From contig NZ_FZOW01000022.1 in NCBI RefSeq assembly GCF_900188125.1, positions 1 to 64,000 of the forward strand: a DNA stretch of 64,000 bases, read 5' to 3'. Positions 51,620 to 61,429 of the stretch are shown here, one piece after another. The position numbers were made by a program, and so were the translations under genes. The notes under the pieces are model-generated. The model had not been told where the DNA came from, ran no database searches, and saw only the letters and a list, made by a program, of their open reading frames with translations. Numbering within the stretch: position 1 is the stretch's first letter; every line of letters begins with the position of its first letter. The stretch is from Rhodococcoides kyotonense (GTDB lineage: Bacteria; Actinomycetota; Actinomycetes; Mycobacteriales; Mycobacteriaceae).

Positions 51620-52906
51620 TTACTGGTCCCCGACCCGCTCCAGCACGATCGGCGGCACCTCGACCGCACTGTCACCGATCGTCCACGCGCCTGCGACGGC
51701 CTCGGCCGCGTATGCGAATTTCTCGGGAGTGTCGGTGTACAACGTCGCGACCGGTTGACCGGCCGTCACACGGTCACCGGGCTTGGCGTGCAACCGAACA
51801 CCGGCAGCAGCCTGCACCGCCTCACCCTGACGCTCGCGGCCCGCGCCGAGTCGCCACGCGGCCACGCCGACTTTCATCGCGTCGAGTTCGGTCACAACAC
51901 CGTCACGATCGGCCGTGACCGTCTGCGATTCCTTCGCCACCGGCAACGCAGCGCCCGGATCGCCGCCCTGAGCCTCGACCATCGCACGCCACCGGTCCAT
52001 CGCCGTACCGTCGGCGAGCGTGTCCGCGGGGTCGACGCCTTCGATTCCTGCCGCGACGAGCATCGTCCGCGCGAGTGTCACCGTCAGCTCCACGACGTCC
52101 GCAGGCCCTCCGCCTGCGAGGACTTCGAGCGACTCCTCCACCTCGAGCGCGTTGCCCGCGGTGAAACCGAGCGGAGCGTCCATCGTCGTCAGCAGCGCGA
52201 CCGTCCGCACACCTGCGTCGGTTCCGAGATCGACCATCGCCGAGGCCAGCTCACGGGCGTCGTCGATGTTCTTCATGAACGCGCCTGCACCGAGCTTGAC
52301 GTCGAGTACCAGCGCGCCCGTTCCCTCGGCGATCTTCTTGCTCATGATGGAACTGGCGATCAGCGGAATCGACTCGACAGTGCCCGTGACGTCGCGCAAC
52401 GCGTACAACCGCTTGTCCGCGGGTGCCAGATTCGCGCCGGCAGCACACACCACGGCACCGACGGCGGGATCGGCCAGAATCGAGTGGATCTCCTCCGAGC
52501 TCAGATCTGCACGCCAACCGGGGATGGATTCGAGTTTGTCCAGGGTGCCGCCGGTGTGGCCGAGACCCCGACCCGACAGCTGCGGAACGGCCGCGCCACA
52601 CGCAGCCACGATCGGCGCCAGAGGCAGCGTGATCTTGTCACCTACACCACCGGTGGAATGTTTGTCCACGGTCGGCCTGGCCAGCGACGAGAAGTCCATG
52701 CGGGTACCCGAGAAGATCATCGCCGACGTCCATGCGCTCAGCTCGGCCCGCGACATCCCTCGCCACAGAATGGCCATGGCCAGCGCGGACATCTGCTCGT
52801 CGGCGACGATGCCCGTGGTGAAGCCGTCGATCACCCAGTCGATCTGCTCGGTCGTCAGCTCGTGGCCGTCGCGCTTTGCGGCGATGATGGATACGGCGTC
52901 AGACAT
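51620..52906 (-). CDS. deoA: Thymidine phosphorylase
   Basis: A 428-residue pyrimidine-nucleoside phosphorylase: QIDWVIDGFTTG, MDFSSLARPTVDKHSTGGVGDK (phosphate-binding signature), QLSGRGLGHTGGTLDKLESIPG and DVKLGAGAFMK. It converts thymidine and deoxyuridine to base and deoxyribose 1-phosphate. The ATG lies inside the end of cdd (8-base overlap), so it is coupled to it. Confidence 0.94.
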   Translation of the reverse strand: MSDAVSIIAAKRDGHELTTEQIDWVIDGFTTGIVADEQMSALAMAILWRGMSRAELSAWTSAMIFSGTRMDFSSLARPTVDKHSTGGVGDKITLPLAPIVAACGAAVPQLSGRGLGHTGGTLDKLESIPGWRADLSSEEIHSILADPAVGAVVCAAGANLAPADKRLYALRDVTGTVESIPLIASSIMSKKIAEGTGALVLDVKLGAGAFMKNIDDARELASAMVDLGTDAGVRTVALLTTMDAPLGFTAGNALEVEESLEVLAGGGPADVVELTVTLARTMLVAAGIEGVDPADTLADGTAMDRWRAMVEAQGGDPGAALPVAKESQTVTADRDGVVTELDAMKVGVAAWRLGAGRERQGEAVQAAAGVRLHAKPGDRVTAGQPVATLYTDTPEKFAYAAEAVAGAWTIGDSAVEVPPIVLERVGDQ

Positions 52907-53312
52907 CGCTGTTCACCCGGCCCGTCTCCAGGTCGTCGGGGCCGAAGGCCGAGGGAAGCAGCTCGGACAGTCGAGTCGGTCCGGAGTCGGTGTCCACGAG
53001 CAGATCACCGCCGCCGAACTCGAGCAGCAACTGCCTGCATCGCCCACACGGCATCAACCGCTGTCCGCGGCTGTCGCAACACGTGAAAGCAACGAGCCGG
53101 CCACCGCCGGTGGAATGGAGGTTGGACACGAGACCGCACTCGGCGCACAGGCCCAAACCATATGAGACATTTTCCACATTGCATCCCGTGACAATTCGAT
53201 CATCGTCGACCAACGCGGCCGCACCCACCGGATAGTTCGAGTAGGGCGCATAGGCTTGCCTCATAACGCGATGAGCATTGTCTCGCAACGTTTTCCAGTC
53301 GATTTCGGGCAT
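52899..53312 (-). CDS. cdd: Cytidine deaminase
   Basis: A 137-residue tetramer-type deaminase: YSNYPVGAAAL, GCNVENVSYGLGLCAE (zinc Cys56 and catalytic Glu58) and PCGRCRQLLLEF (zinc Cys89, Cys92). It deaminates cytidine and deoxycytidine. ATG 53312 is used; ATG 53321 is in frame three codons upstream and neither has a clear Shine-Dalgarno site. It is the first gene of the cdd-deoA-add unit and diverges from sdhC. Confidence 0.92.
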   Translation of the reverse strand: MPEIDWKTLRDNAHRVMRQAYAPYSNYPVGAAALVDDDRIVTGCNVENVSYGLGLCAECGLVSNLHSTGGGRLVAFTCCDSRGQRLMPCGRCRQLLLEFGGGDLLVDTDSGPTRLSELLPSAFGPDDLETGRVNSDV

Positions 53313-53375
53313 ACGCACCATCCAATCACGGCTTCGAGGACTGTGCACCACACTCGACTGAACCGATCACGAAGA

Positions 53376-53394
53376 ATTGGAAAGGCAAACCTAA
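53376..53394. promoter_or_regulatory. Candidate IdeR/DtxR-type box between cdd and sdhC
   Basis: ATTGGAAAGGCAAACCTAA matches the 19-base iron-regulator consensus (TTAGGTTAGGCTAACCTAA) at 14 positions by my count, best in the right half. It lies in an AT-richer gap (53322-53576), 64 bases from cdd and 183 bases before sdhC. Sdh is iron-rich, so iron control would make sense. Evidence is one imperfect site. Confidence 0.35.
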
Positions 53395-53576
53395 GTCGTA
53401 TTTCGATCGCGGTACGAATCTCGAGTCGAATTAGTTCCGGCTTTCCGTTGGGTTTAGAGTTCAAAGACGGCGGCTCTTTGAATACCGGTGGAGCCGGAGT
53501 TCGACAAATCGAGCCAGGAACAGCCCGGCTACCAGGCTCGACGCGTCCACCAATGACGTTGGAGGCTTTGCACTCG

Positions 53577-53987
53577 ATGAGTAGCACGACGGAAGTCGCT
53601 CCGGCCAAGGAGCGTAAGCGGTCGTTGTACCGCGGAGATCCGGGAATGTGGTCCTGGGTACTTCACCGAATCACTGGCGTGTTGACGTTCTTCTTCCTGT
53701 TCGTCCACGTTCTGGACACCGCCATGGTGCGTGTCAATCCCGAGACCTACGACGCGATCATCGACACCTACAAGACGCCGCTCGTCGGCCTCATGGAGAT
53801 CGGCCTCGTCGCAGCTGTTCTGTACCACGCACTCAACGGCATCCGCGTCATGCTGGTCGACTTCTGGTCGCAGGGACCGAAGTACCAGAAGCTGATGCTG
53901 TGGGTCATCGCCGCGATCTGGATCGTGGTCATGATTCCGGGAGCGGGCCGAATCTTCTACAACATGTTCACAGCGAGCGGGCACTGA
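53577..53987 (+). CDS. sdhC: Succinate dehydrogenase cytochrome b556 subunit
   Basis: A 136-residue membrane protein: RSLYRGDPGMWSWVLHRITG, then three membrane segments, with haem-ligand candidates in FVHVLDT and YHALNGIR. Start ATG 53577 has GGAGG 11 bases upstream; ATG 53553 is in frame further up, and the frame remains open to 53256 but without family similarity. SdhC with SdhD anchors the enzyme and binds haem and quinone. It overlaps sdhD by 1 base. Confidence 0.92.
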   Translation: MSSTTEVAPAKERKRSLYRGDPGMWSWVLHRITGVLTFFFLFVHVLDTAMVRVNPETYDAIIDTYKTPLVGLMEIGLVAAVLYHALNGIRVMLVDFWSQGPKYQKLMLWVIAAIWIVVMIPGAGRIFYNMFTASGH

Positions 53988-54442
53988 TGGCAACGACACA
54001 CGGATCCGAGGCCAAGTCCCTCGGCAAGACCTACGACCGTCCGGCCAGCCTGGACAACCCTCGTTCGCCGCGACGCAAGTCGCGCGGCAACTTCGAGTTG
54101 TACGCCTGGCTGTTCATGCGCTTCTCCGGACTGGCTCTCGTCGTCCTCGTCCTGGGCCACATGTTCATCATGCTGATGCTCGACGACGGCGTGCACCGCA
54201 TCAACTTCGCGTTCGTCGCCGGACGCTGGTCGAGCCCGTTCTGGCAGTTCTGGGATCTGACGATGCTGTGGCTGGCTCAACTGCACGGCGGCAACGGCCT
54301 GCGGACGATCATCGCGGACTACTCGCGCAAGGACTCGACCCGATTCTGGCTGACGACACTGCTCGTCCTGTCGATGATTCTCATCATGGGCCTGGGCACG
54401 TACGTCATCTTCACCTTCGATCCGAACATTTCGGCGAGCTAA
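53987..54442 (+). CDS. sdhD: Succinate dehydrogenase membrane anchor subunit
   Basis: A 151-residue protein with a basic N-terminal tail and three membrane segments (LFMRFSGLALVVLVLGHMFIM, WDLTMLWLAQLHGGNGLRTIIAD, FWLTTLLVLSMILIMGLGTYVIF). GHMF and HGGNGLR carry likely haem/quinone-site residues. The ATG shares a base with the sdhC stop (TGATG). sdhA follows after 16 bases. Confidence 0.92.
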   Translation: MATTHGSEAKSLGKTYDRPASLDNPRSPRRKSRGNFELYAWLFMRFSGLALVVLVLGHMFIMLMLDDGVHRINFAFVAGRWSSPFWQFWDLTMLWLAQLHGGNGLRTIIADYSRKDSTRFWLTTLLVLSMILIMGLGTYVIFTFDPNISAS

Positions 54443-54458
54443 GGGAACTGAAGCATTC

Positions 54459-56210
<1,752 letters not shown>

Positions 56211-56211
56211 C

Positions 56212-56991
56212 ATGAGCGCCCCCACTCTCGACAAGCCGAACCAGGCCTCCGAGCCGCCCGTGCCCAACGGCGCGGTCATGGTGACCCTCAAGATCGCCCG
56301 CTTCAACCCCGAGGACGGCGACGGCCAGCGCTGGGACACCTTCCAGGTCCCGACCCTTCCGACGGACCGTCTGCTCAACCTGCTGCTGTACGTGAAGGGC
56401 TACCTCGACGGCACCCTCACGTTCCGCCGCTCGTGTGCACACGGGGTCTGCGGCTCGGACGCGATGCGCATCAACGGCGTCAACCGTCTCGCCTGCAAGG
56501 TGCTGATGCGCGACATGCTGCCGAAGGACTCCTCGAAGACGCTGACCATCACGATCGAGCCCATCAAGGGTCTCCCGGTCGAGAAGGACCTCATCGTCGA
56601 CATGGAGCCGTTCTTCGACGCGTTCCGCGCCGTCAAGCCCTTCCTGATCGCCAGCGGCAACGAGCCGACGCGTGAGCGGATCCAGAGCCAGGCCGACCGT
56701 GCCCGGTTCGACGACACGACCAAGTGCATCCTCTGCGCATGCTGCACCACCTCGTGCCCCGTGTTCTGGAGCGACGGCAGCTACTTCGGACCGGCTGCGA
56801 TCGTCAACGCACACCGCTTCATCTTCGACAGCCGCGACGAGGGTGCGTCCGAGCGTCTCGACATCCTCAACGACGTCGAAGGTGTGTGGCGCTGCCGCAC
56901 GACGTTCAACTGCACCGACGCGTGCCCCCGTGGCATCCAGGTGACCAAGGCGATCCAAGAGGTCAAGCGCGCGTTGCTGTTCGCTCGCTAG
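56212..56991 (+). CDS. sdhB: Succinate dehydrogenase iron-sulfur subunit
   Basis: A 259-residue protein with the [2Fe-2S] motif SCAHGVCGSDAM (Cys75, Cys80, Asp83) plus Cys95, and [4Fe-4S]/[3Fe-4S] motifs CILCACCTTSCPVFW and CTDACPRGI. It passes electrons from SdhA to quinone. It closes the operon and is followed 20 bases later by a strong hairpin. Confidence 0.96.
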   Translation: MSAPTLDKPNQASEPPVPNGAVMVTLKIARFNPEDGDGQRWDTFQVPTLPTDRLLNLLLYVKGYLDGTLTFRRSCAHGVCGSDAMRINGVNRLACKVLMRDMLPKDSSKTLTITIEPIKGLPVEKDLIVDMEPFFDAFRAVKPFLIASGNEPTRERIQSQADRARFDDTTKCILCACCTTSCPVFWSDGSYFGPAAIVNAHRFIFDSRDEGASERLDILNDVEGVWRCRTTFNCTDACPRGIQVTKAIQEVKRALLFAR

Positions 56992-57011
56992 GTCTTTCAC
57001 CATTACCGCTT

Positions 57012-57054
57012 GAATGGCGCTTTCATACGATCTGATCGTATGAAAGCGCCATTC
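57012..57054 (+). terminator. Hairpin behind sdhB (type D)
   Basis: Perfect 20-base arms, GAATGGCGCTTTCATACGAT (57012-57031) and complement (57035-57054), loop CTG. It begins 20 bases after the sdhB stop, on the sdh transcript, with no long T-run. It resembles the other long hairpins of the window in size, not in sequence. Confidence 0.72.
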
Positions 57055-57074
57055 TTACGTTGGGGAATCGCGCA

Positions 57075-57106
57075 GATGAGAGTTCTCTCATCCCGTTCTC
57101 ATCCCG
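57075..57106 (+). promoter_or_regulatory. Inverted/direct repeat operator before the Asp-rich protein gene
   Basis: GATGAGA (57075-57081) is inverted against TCTCATC (57086-57092); TCTCATCCCG occurs twice, at 57086-57095 and 57097-57106, an 11-base period that suits tandem OmpR-type regulator binding. It ends 29 bases before the gene's GTG. The same GATGAG-5-TCTCATCCC arrangement lies before the other Asp-rich gene at 59999-60018. Confidence 0.6.
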
Positions 57107-57135
57107 GTCCCATGCGCTGACGGCACGGTGTAACG

Positions 57136-57402
57136 GTGAAGATCTTTGCGGCAGTTGCAGTGACGCTCGCGTTCCTGGGAGCAGTGTTCACCGGGGTGTA
57201 TCTCGTGGCGCGACCGGCGGATGCGGGAGCACCAGTCCCTGCGCCGATCACCGCACCCGCCGCACCGTCACCCGAGCCGTTGTCACCACCGCCCGCAACT
57301 CCGCCGCCTCCTGCATCCGACGGATCGGTCCAACCGCCCCCGCTCCCCTACGATGACGACGACTGGGACGACGACGGGTTCGACGACGACGATGACGACT
57401 AG
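57136..57402 (+). CDS. Small anchored or secreted Pro/Asp-rich protein
   Basis: An 88-residue protein: N-terminal hydrophobic segment (IFAAVAVTLAFLGAVFTGVYLVA, signal anchor or signal peptide), a Pro/Ala-rich spacer (about 31-70), and a C-terminus PYDDDDWDDDGFDDDDDD. GTG 57136. It lies 9 bases before the sensor kinase. Its tail matches the repeats of the protein at 59557-59928 (YYDDDWDDRYDD), so the two are related. A cation-binding role outside the membrane is inferred from the Asp cluster. Confidence 0.75.
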   Translation: MKIFAAVAVTLAFLGAVFTGVYLVARPADAGAPVPAPITAPAAPSPEPLSPPPATPPPPASDGSVQPPPLPYDDDDWDDDGFDDDDDD

Positions 57403-57411
57403 TTCCACTCG

Positions 57412-58854
57412 ATGAGGCCTCGCACGACCTGGCTCCGGCCGAACAGCGCTCGCGCGCGCGTCGTAGCCTGGGTACTTCCGCTGGTACTCGGATCGCTGGC
57501 GATCGTGACGGTCACGACATGGCTTCTGATGATCCGATCCGCCGACAATCGCATGCGCGAATCTCTGCGCACCGAGATCGCCGAATTCACCACGCTCACC
57601 GAGGCAGGCGTCGATCCGGCAACCGGGGCACCGTTCAGCACCGTCACCGATGTTCTCCGTGTGGTGATCACCTACAACCTGGCGCGTCCCAACGAGAAGT
57701 TCCTCGGCTATGTCGACGGAACCTTCGAGCTTCAGAGCCGGCAGCAAGCACCGATCAAGATCTCCGAGGACGCCGCGTTCACCGCCCTCGTCGGAACGAC
57801 GACCGTTCCGACCGAAGGCAGCTACGACAGCGCGTCGGGAGAGGTCGTCTATCTCGCGGTGCCGGTCGCGCTCGACGGCGACCCGACGCCTGCCGTCGTC
57901 GTCGCCGCGTATTTCGCCGACCAGGAACGTCAACCGGCCGACGATGTCGCTGTGCTGATGTTGCTCGTCGGCGCGGGAGCCTCGGTCGTCGCAGCGGTAG
58001 GTGCATGGATCGTCGCAGGCCGAATTCTCATGCCGGTCAAGAACATTGCCGACACGGCCACCGCCATCACCGACAGCAATCTGTCCAGGCGCATTCCGCA
58101 CGAGAGTTCGGGTAGGCGCACCGACGAGATGGGCACGCTCGTCGACAGCATCAACGCGATGCTCGACCGACTCGAAGCGGGTTCCGCTGCTCAGCGCAGA
58201 TTCCTCGACGACGCCGGACACGAACTGCGCACCCCCATCACCATCGTGCGCGGGCACCTCGACGTCCTCGACACGTCGGATCCCGACGATGTCCGCGACA
58301 CCGTGACGCTGGTCGACGACGAACTCGAGCGGATGAACCGACTCGTCGCGGACCTGTTGCTGCTGACACGCGCCGAACAGACGTCGTTCGTGGCACCCAC
58401 CGACGTCGACGTGAGCGAGCTGACCCGAACGATCTTCGACAAAGTCCACCGGCTCGCGGACCGCGAGTGGGTTCTGGAGACGACGGCACCCGTCAACGCG
58501 CATCTCGACGAGCAGAGAATGACACAAGCCGTCGTAGCACTCGCCGAGAACGCGACGCATCACACCCGACCGGGAGATCGCATCGGAATCGGATCCCAAC
58601 TGTCCGACAGCGACATTCGCTTCTGGGTCACCGACGCCGGAAGCGGAATCGCCGAGGCGGACCGCGAGCGCATCTTCGAGCGCTTCGCGCGTGGTCGCGA
58701 CGGCACCAGGCGCAGCGAAGGCGCTGGGCTCGGGTTGTCGATCGTCACGGCCATCGCTCGGGCACACGGAGGCCGCGTCGTCGTGGGCAGTTCGCTCGGC
58801 CACGGATCCACTTTCACCATCACGGTTCCCGTCAGCGCAGGAAAGAACCAGTAA
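57412..58854 (+). CDS. Sensor histidine kinase
   Basis: A 480-residue kinase: first membrane segment about 17-41, an extracytoplasmic sensor domain about 45-175 of no recognised family, second membrane segment about 180-203, HAMP 204-255, HisKA with His270 (DDAGHELRTPI), and HATPase with NATHHTRPGDR (N box), DAGSGI (G1) and GAGLGLSIV (G2). It phosphorylates the response regulator whose gene overlaps its stop by 1 base (TAATG). It sits between two Asp-rich secreted protein genes. The signal is unknown; divalent cation or envelope stress are reasonable guesses. Confidence 0.92.
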   Translation: MRPRTTWLRPNSARARVVAWVLPLVLGSLAIVTVTTWLLMIRSADNRMRESLRTEIAEFTTLTEAGVDPATGAPFSTVTDVLRVVITYNLARPNEKFLGYVDGTFELQSRQQAPIKISEDAAFTALVGTTTVPTEGSYDSASGEVVYLAVPVALDGDPTPAVVVAAYFADQERQPADDVAVLMLLVGAGASVVAAVGAWIVAGRILMPVKNIADTATAITDSNLSRRIPHESSGRRTDEMGTLVDSINAMLDRLEAGSAAQRRFLDDAGHELRTPITIVRGHLDVLDTSDPDDVRDTVTLVDDELERMNRLVADLLLLTRAEQTSFVAPTDVDVSELTRTIFDKVHRLADREWVLETTAPVNAHLDEQRMTQAVVALAENATHHTRPGDRIGIGSQLSDSDIRFWVTDAGSGIAEADRERIFERFARGRDGTRRSEGAGLGLSIVTAIARAHGGRVVVGSSLGHGSTFTITVPVSAGKNQ

Positions 58855-59510
58855 TGGCACGAATTCTCATCGCAGAGGACGAACCCCGAATTTCCTCGTT
58901 CGTGCAGAAAGGATTGCGCGCCAAGGGATTCACGACGACGACGGTGGCCGACGGCCCCTCTGCCTACGACCTCGCGAGCAGTGGTGACTTCGATCTGATG
59001 GTGCTCGACATCGGCCTGCCACACATGGACGGATTCGAGGTTCTGGAACGATTGCGCGGCGAGATGGTCGAGATTCCCATCATCGTACTCACCGCTCGGG
59101 ACAGTGTGCGCGACGTCGTGTCCGGCCTCGAGAACGGTGCCGACGACTACATGGCCAAGCCGTTTCGCTTCGAAGAACTGCTGGCGCGCATTCGATTACG
59201 GCTCGCTTCGGCACGAGTGCCCGAGCAGATGGTGTTGACCTCCGGTAACCTGTCGCTGGATCTACGCACTCGACGCGCACACGTAGGTGAGAAGTCGATC
59301 GATCTGTCGGCTCGCGAATTCGCGCTGACCGAGGCCTTTCTCCGCCATCCGGGTCAAGTACTCAGCCGTGAACAACTGCTGTCACAGGTGTGGGGATACG
59401 ATTTCGATCCGGGCTCCAACGTCGTCGACGTGTACGTCCGGTATCTGCGCGGGAAATTCGGAAGCGAGCGTATCGAAACCGTCCGGGGCATGGGTTATCG
59501 CTTGGCGTGA
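58854..59510 (+). CDS. OmpR/PhoB-family response regulator
   Basis: A 218-residue protein: receiver domain with acidic pair in AEDEPR, phospho-acceptor Asp52 (LDIGLP) and Lys102 (AKPF), then a winged-helix C-terminal domain (LSAREFALTEAFLRHPGQVLSREQLL, VVDVYVRYLRGKFG, ETVRGMGYRL). Co-translated with the kinase. Direct repeats with an 11-base period before the flanking genes are what OmpR-type regulators bind, which makes those genes candidate targets. Confidence 0.94.
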   Translation: MARILIAEDEPRISSFVQKGLRAKGFTTTTVADGPSAYDLASSGDFDLMVLDIGLPHMDGFEVLERLRGEMVEIPIIVLTARDSVRDVVSGLENGADDYMAKPFRFEELLARIRLRLASARVPEQMVLTSGNLSLDLRTRRAHVGEKSIDLSAREFALTEAFLRHPGQVLSREQLLSQVWGYDFDPGSNVVDVYVRYLRGKFGSERIETVRGMGYRLA

Positions 59511-59513
59511 AAA

Positions 59514-59550
59514 GCGCCCGGCGCGAGCGGATTCCGCTCACACCGGGCGC
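59514..59550. terminator. Bidirectional nested hairpin
   Basis: Outer arms GCGCCCGG (59514-59521) and CCGGGCGC (59543-59550) enclose an inner stem GAGCGG-ATT-CCGCTC (59525-59539). It lies 3 bases behind the response regulator and 6 before the stop of the convergent Asp-rich gene. Confidence 0.7.
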
Positions 59551-59556
59551 AGACTC

Positions 59557-59928
59557 CTAGTCGTCGTAGCGATCGTCCCAGTCGTCGTGATCGTCCCAGT
59601 CGTCGTGATCGTCGTGATCGTCCCAGTCGTCATGGTCGTCCCGATCATCGTGACGGTCGTCCCAGTCATGCCGATCGTCCAGATCGTCGTAACGATCGTC
59701 CCAGTCGTCGTCGTAGTAGGCCGGCGGGGCCGGTACGAGTGGTGCAGCTCCGTCCGCGTCCGGTGCACGAGCAGGGGCGGGAGCGGGAGGTTGCTGCTGC
59801 TGGACCGAGATGGACGAGGGACGCTGGGTGCGGTCGGCGTCGTCGGCCATGGCAACGGCACCGATTCCACCGAGGGTCAACGCGGTGGCGGCCGCTGCGG
59901 CGGCGGCAAATTTGGCTGCGATCTTCAT
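59557..59928 (-). CDS. Secreted Asp-rich repeat protein
   Basis: A 123-residue protein. Residues 1-28 are a Sec signal peptide (cleavage after AMA). Residues 30-70 are Gln/Pro/Ala-rich; residues 71-123 are built from DDW, DDH, DDR and DDRY units, with 32 Asp plus several His and Trp among the last 53 residues. The DNA shows matching short tandem repeats. ATG 59928 follows AAGGAA. Acidic His/Asp repeats suggest binding of divalent metals at the cell surface; that is inference. Its promoter shares an inverted repeat with the related gene at 57136. Confidence 0.8.
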   Translation of the reverse strand: MKIAAKFAAAAAAATALTLGGIGAVAMADDADRTQRPSSISVQQQQPPAPAPARAPDADGAAPLVPAPPAYYDDDWDDRYDDLDDRHDWDDRHDDRDDHDDWDDHDDHDDWDDHDDWDDRYDD

Positions 59929-59998
59929 GATGTTCCTTTCGGTCGTTTCCCTGACACCACAACGATGACGGCCGAAAGTGAGACACAGAGGAAGCGAA

Positions 59999-60018
59999 GA
60001 TGAGGCTGTTCTCATCCC
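59999..60018 (-). promoter_or_regulatory. Inverted repeat operator, second copy
   Basis: GATGAG (59999-60004), five bases, TCTCATCCC (60010-60018), 71 bases before the start of the minus-strand Asp-rich gene. The half-sites equal those at 57075-57094 with spacing changed by one base when the outer GATGAG is aligned. A likely binding site of the response regulator encoded between the two genes. Confidence 0.55.
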
Positions 60019-60032
60019 CGCGCGGGAGGGAA

Positions 60033-61400
60033 TCAGCGCGCGACAGCCGTCACTGACCGGCCCGCATCCTTCCGCAGAACGAGGCCACCGATCACGACGA
60101 CGACCATCAGAACACCCAGCGCGGCAAAGGAAATCGAGAACGCCTCCCCCGACGGTCGGTCGAACGACTGCACGATCGCCGTCGACAACGTCAATGCGAT
60201 CGCGCCGAGCGCGATACCGAAGCCGGAGAACAGTTCCTGCGCAGTGGCGTTGAAGGTGTTGGCATGGGTGAGGCGGTCCGAGTCGACGTCGGCGAACGCG
60301 AGCGAATTGTAGGCCGTGAACCCGATGGATCTGAGCGCACCGCTGATGACGAGAATCGCCGCGATGACGACGGGTGGGGTGTCGACCGAGACGAGAGCGA
60401 TCGCGCCGAAGCAGAGGATCGACAGTGCGCCGTCGGCGATGATCACGGTTCGAATTCCGAAGCGCCGCATGAGCGGCGTCGTCGTCGGCTTGATGGCGAT
60501 GTTGCCTACGAACAACGCGATGACCATCAATCCCGATACGAACGGCGACCACCCGAACCTGAGCTGGAACATCAACGGCAACAGGAACGGCACAGCGGTG
60601 ATCACCATGCGATAGAACGACCCGTACGTCGCCGTGTTCCTGAACGTGTCGACGCGTAACACGGTCAGATCGAGCAGGGGATGCTCGGCGCGTCGGAGAT
60701 GCACGACGGCCGCCGTCGACACCACCGCTGCCACCGCGAGTCCGACGCCCACAGCGACCCACGGCGTTCCTTCGGTCCTGATGCTGTCGAGCGAGACGAT
60801 CAACGCCGCGATCCCGACCGCCGTGAGAACGAAGCCACGCCAGTCCAAGGGCCGCGTCGGGCCGGTCCCGTCGACGCCACGCACGAGCCTGAGCCCGACG
60901 AGAAATCCGACGATGCCCAAGGGCACGTTGATCAGGAAGATCCACCGCCACGAGAAATACGTGACGATCGCCCCGCCGAGTGCGGGCGCGAGCACCGGCG
61001 CCGTCAGCGCGGGCCACGTGAGATAGGCGATGGCACGGACCAATTCGGACTTCGACGTCGCGCGCAGAACCGCGAGCCGCCCGACGGGGACCATCATCGC
61101 CCCGCCCACTCCTTGCAGCACCCGCATCGCGACGAGCACCGGCAACGACGGACTGAGCGCACACCCGATCGATGCGACGGTGAACACGACGATGGCGGCG
61201 AGGAATACGCGTCGGACACCGAAGCGGTCGGCCATCCATCCGCTGACCGGAATCAGCACGGCCAGCGTCAGGATGTACGCCGAGATCGCGATGCCGACAT
61301 CGACGGCCTCCACTCCGAACGAATCCGCCATCGCGGGGACGGCGGTCGCGATCACGGTCGCGTCGAGGATTTCCATGAACAATCCACCCGCGACGAGCAA
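60033..61400 (-). CDS. MFS exporter, DHA2-like (14-TM) family
   Basis: A 455-residue membrane protein with about 12-14 segments. LFMEILDATVIATAVPAM is the first-segment signature of DHA2 drug:H+ antiporters, GWMADRFGVRRVFLAAI is motif A, and LAPALGGAIVTYFSWRWIFLINVPLG is motif C and following. The start is uncertain: TTG 61400 has GGGGA before it, but the frame runs on to CTG 61433, which overlaps the upstream stop as CTGA. Substrate unknown. Same strand and overlapping or adjacent to the aldo-keto reductase gene. Confidence 0.82.
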   Translation of the reverse strand: MLVAGGLFMEILDATVIATAVPAMADSFGVEAVDVGIAISAYILTLAVLIPVSGWMADRFGVRRVFLAAIVVFTVASIGCALSPSLPVLVAMRVLQGVGGAMMVPVGRLAVLRATSKSELVRAIAYLTWPALTAPVLAPALGGAIVTYFSWRWIFLINVPLGIVGFLVGLRLVRGVDGTGPTRPLDWRGFVLTAVGIAALIVSLDSIRTEGTPWVAVGVGLAVAAVVSTAAVVHLRRAEHPLLDLTVLRVDTFRNTATYGSFYRMVITAVPFLLPLMFQLRFGWSPFVSGLMVIALFVGNIAIKPTTTPLMRRFGIRTVIIADGALSILCFGAIALVSVDTPPVVIAAILVISGALRSIGFTAYNSLAFADVDSDRLTHANTFNATAQELFSGFGIALGAIALTLSTAIVQSFDRPSGEAFSISFAALGVLMVVVVIGGLVLRKDAGRSVTAVAR

Positions 61401-61429
61401 CGCAAGTCCCCGCGGGAAGACCTGCGCGT

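Noticed and set aside
51554..53086. Long plus-strand frame under deoA/cdd
   Set aside because: Arg/His-rich shadow of deoA; no start or ribosome site and no motifs.
59565..59705. CRISPR-like or satellite repeat array
   Set aside because: Repeats are shorter than CRISPR repeats, have no spacers and stay in frame with a signal-peptide-bearing protein made of DDW/DDH units.
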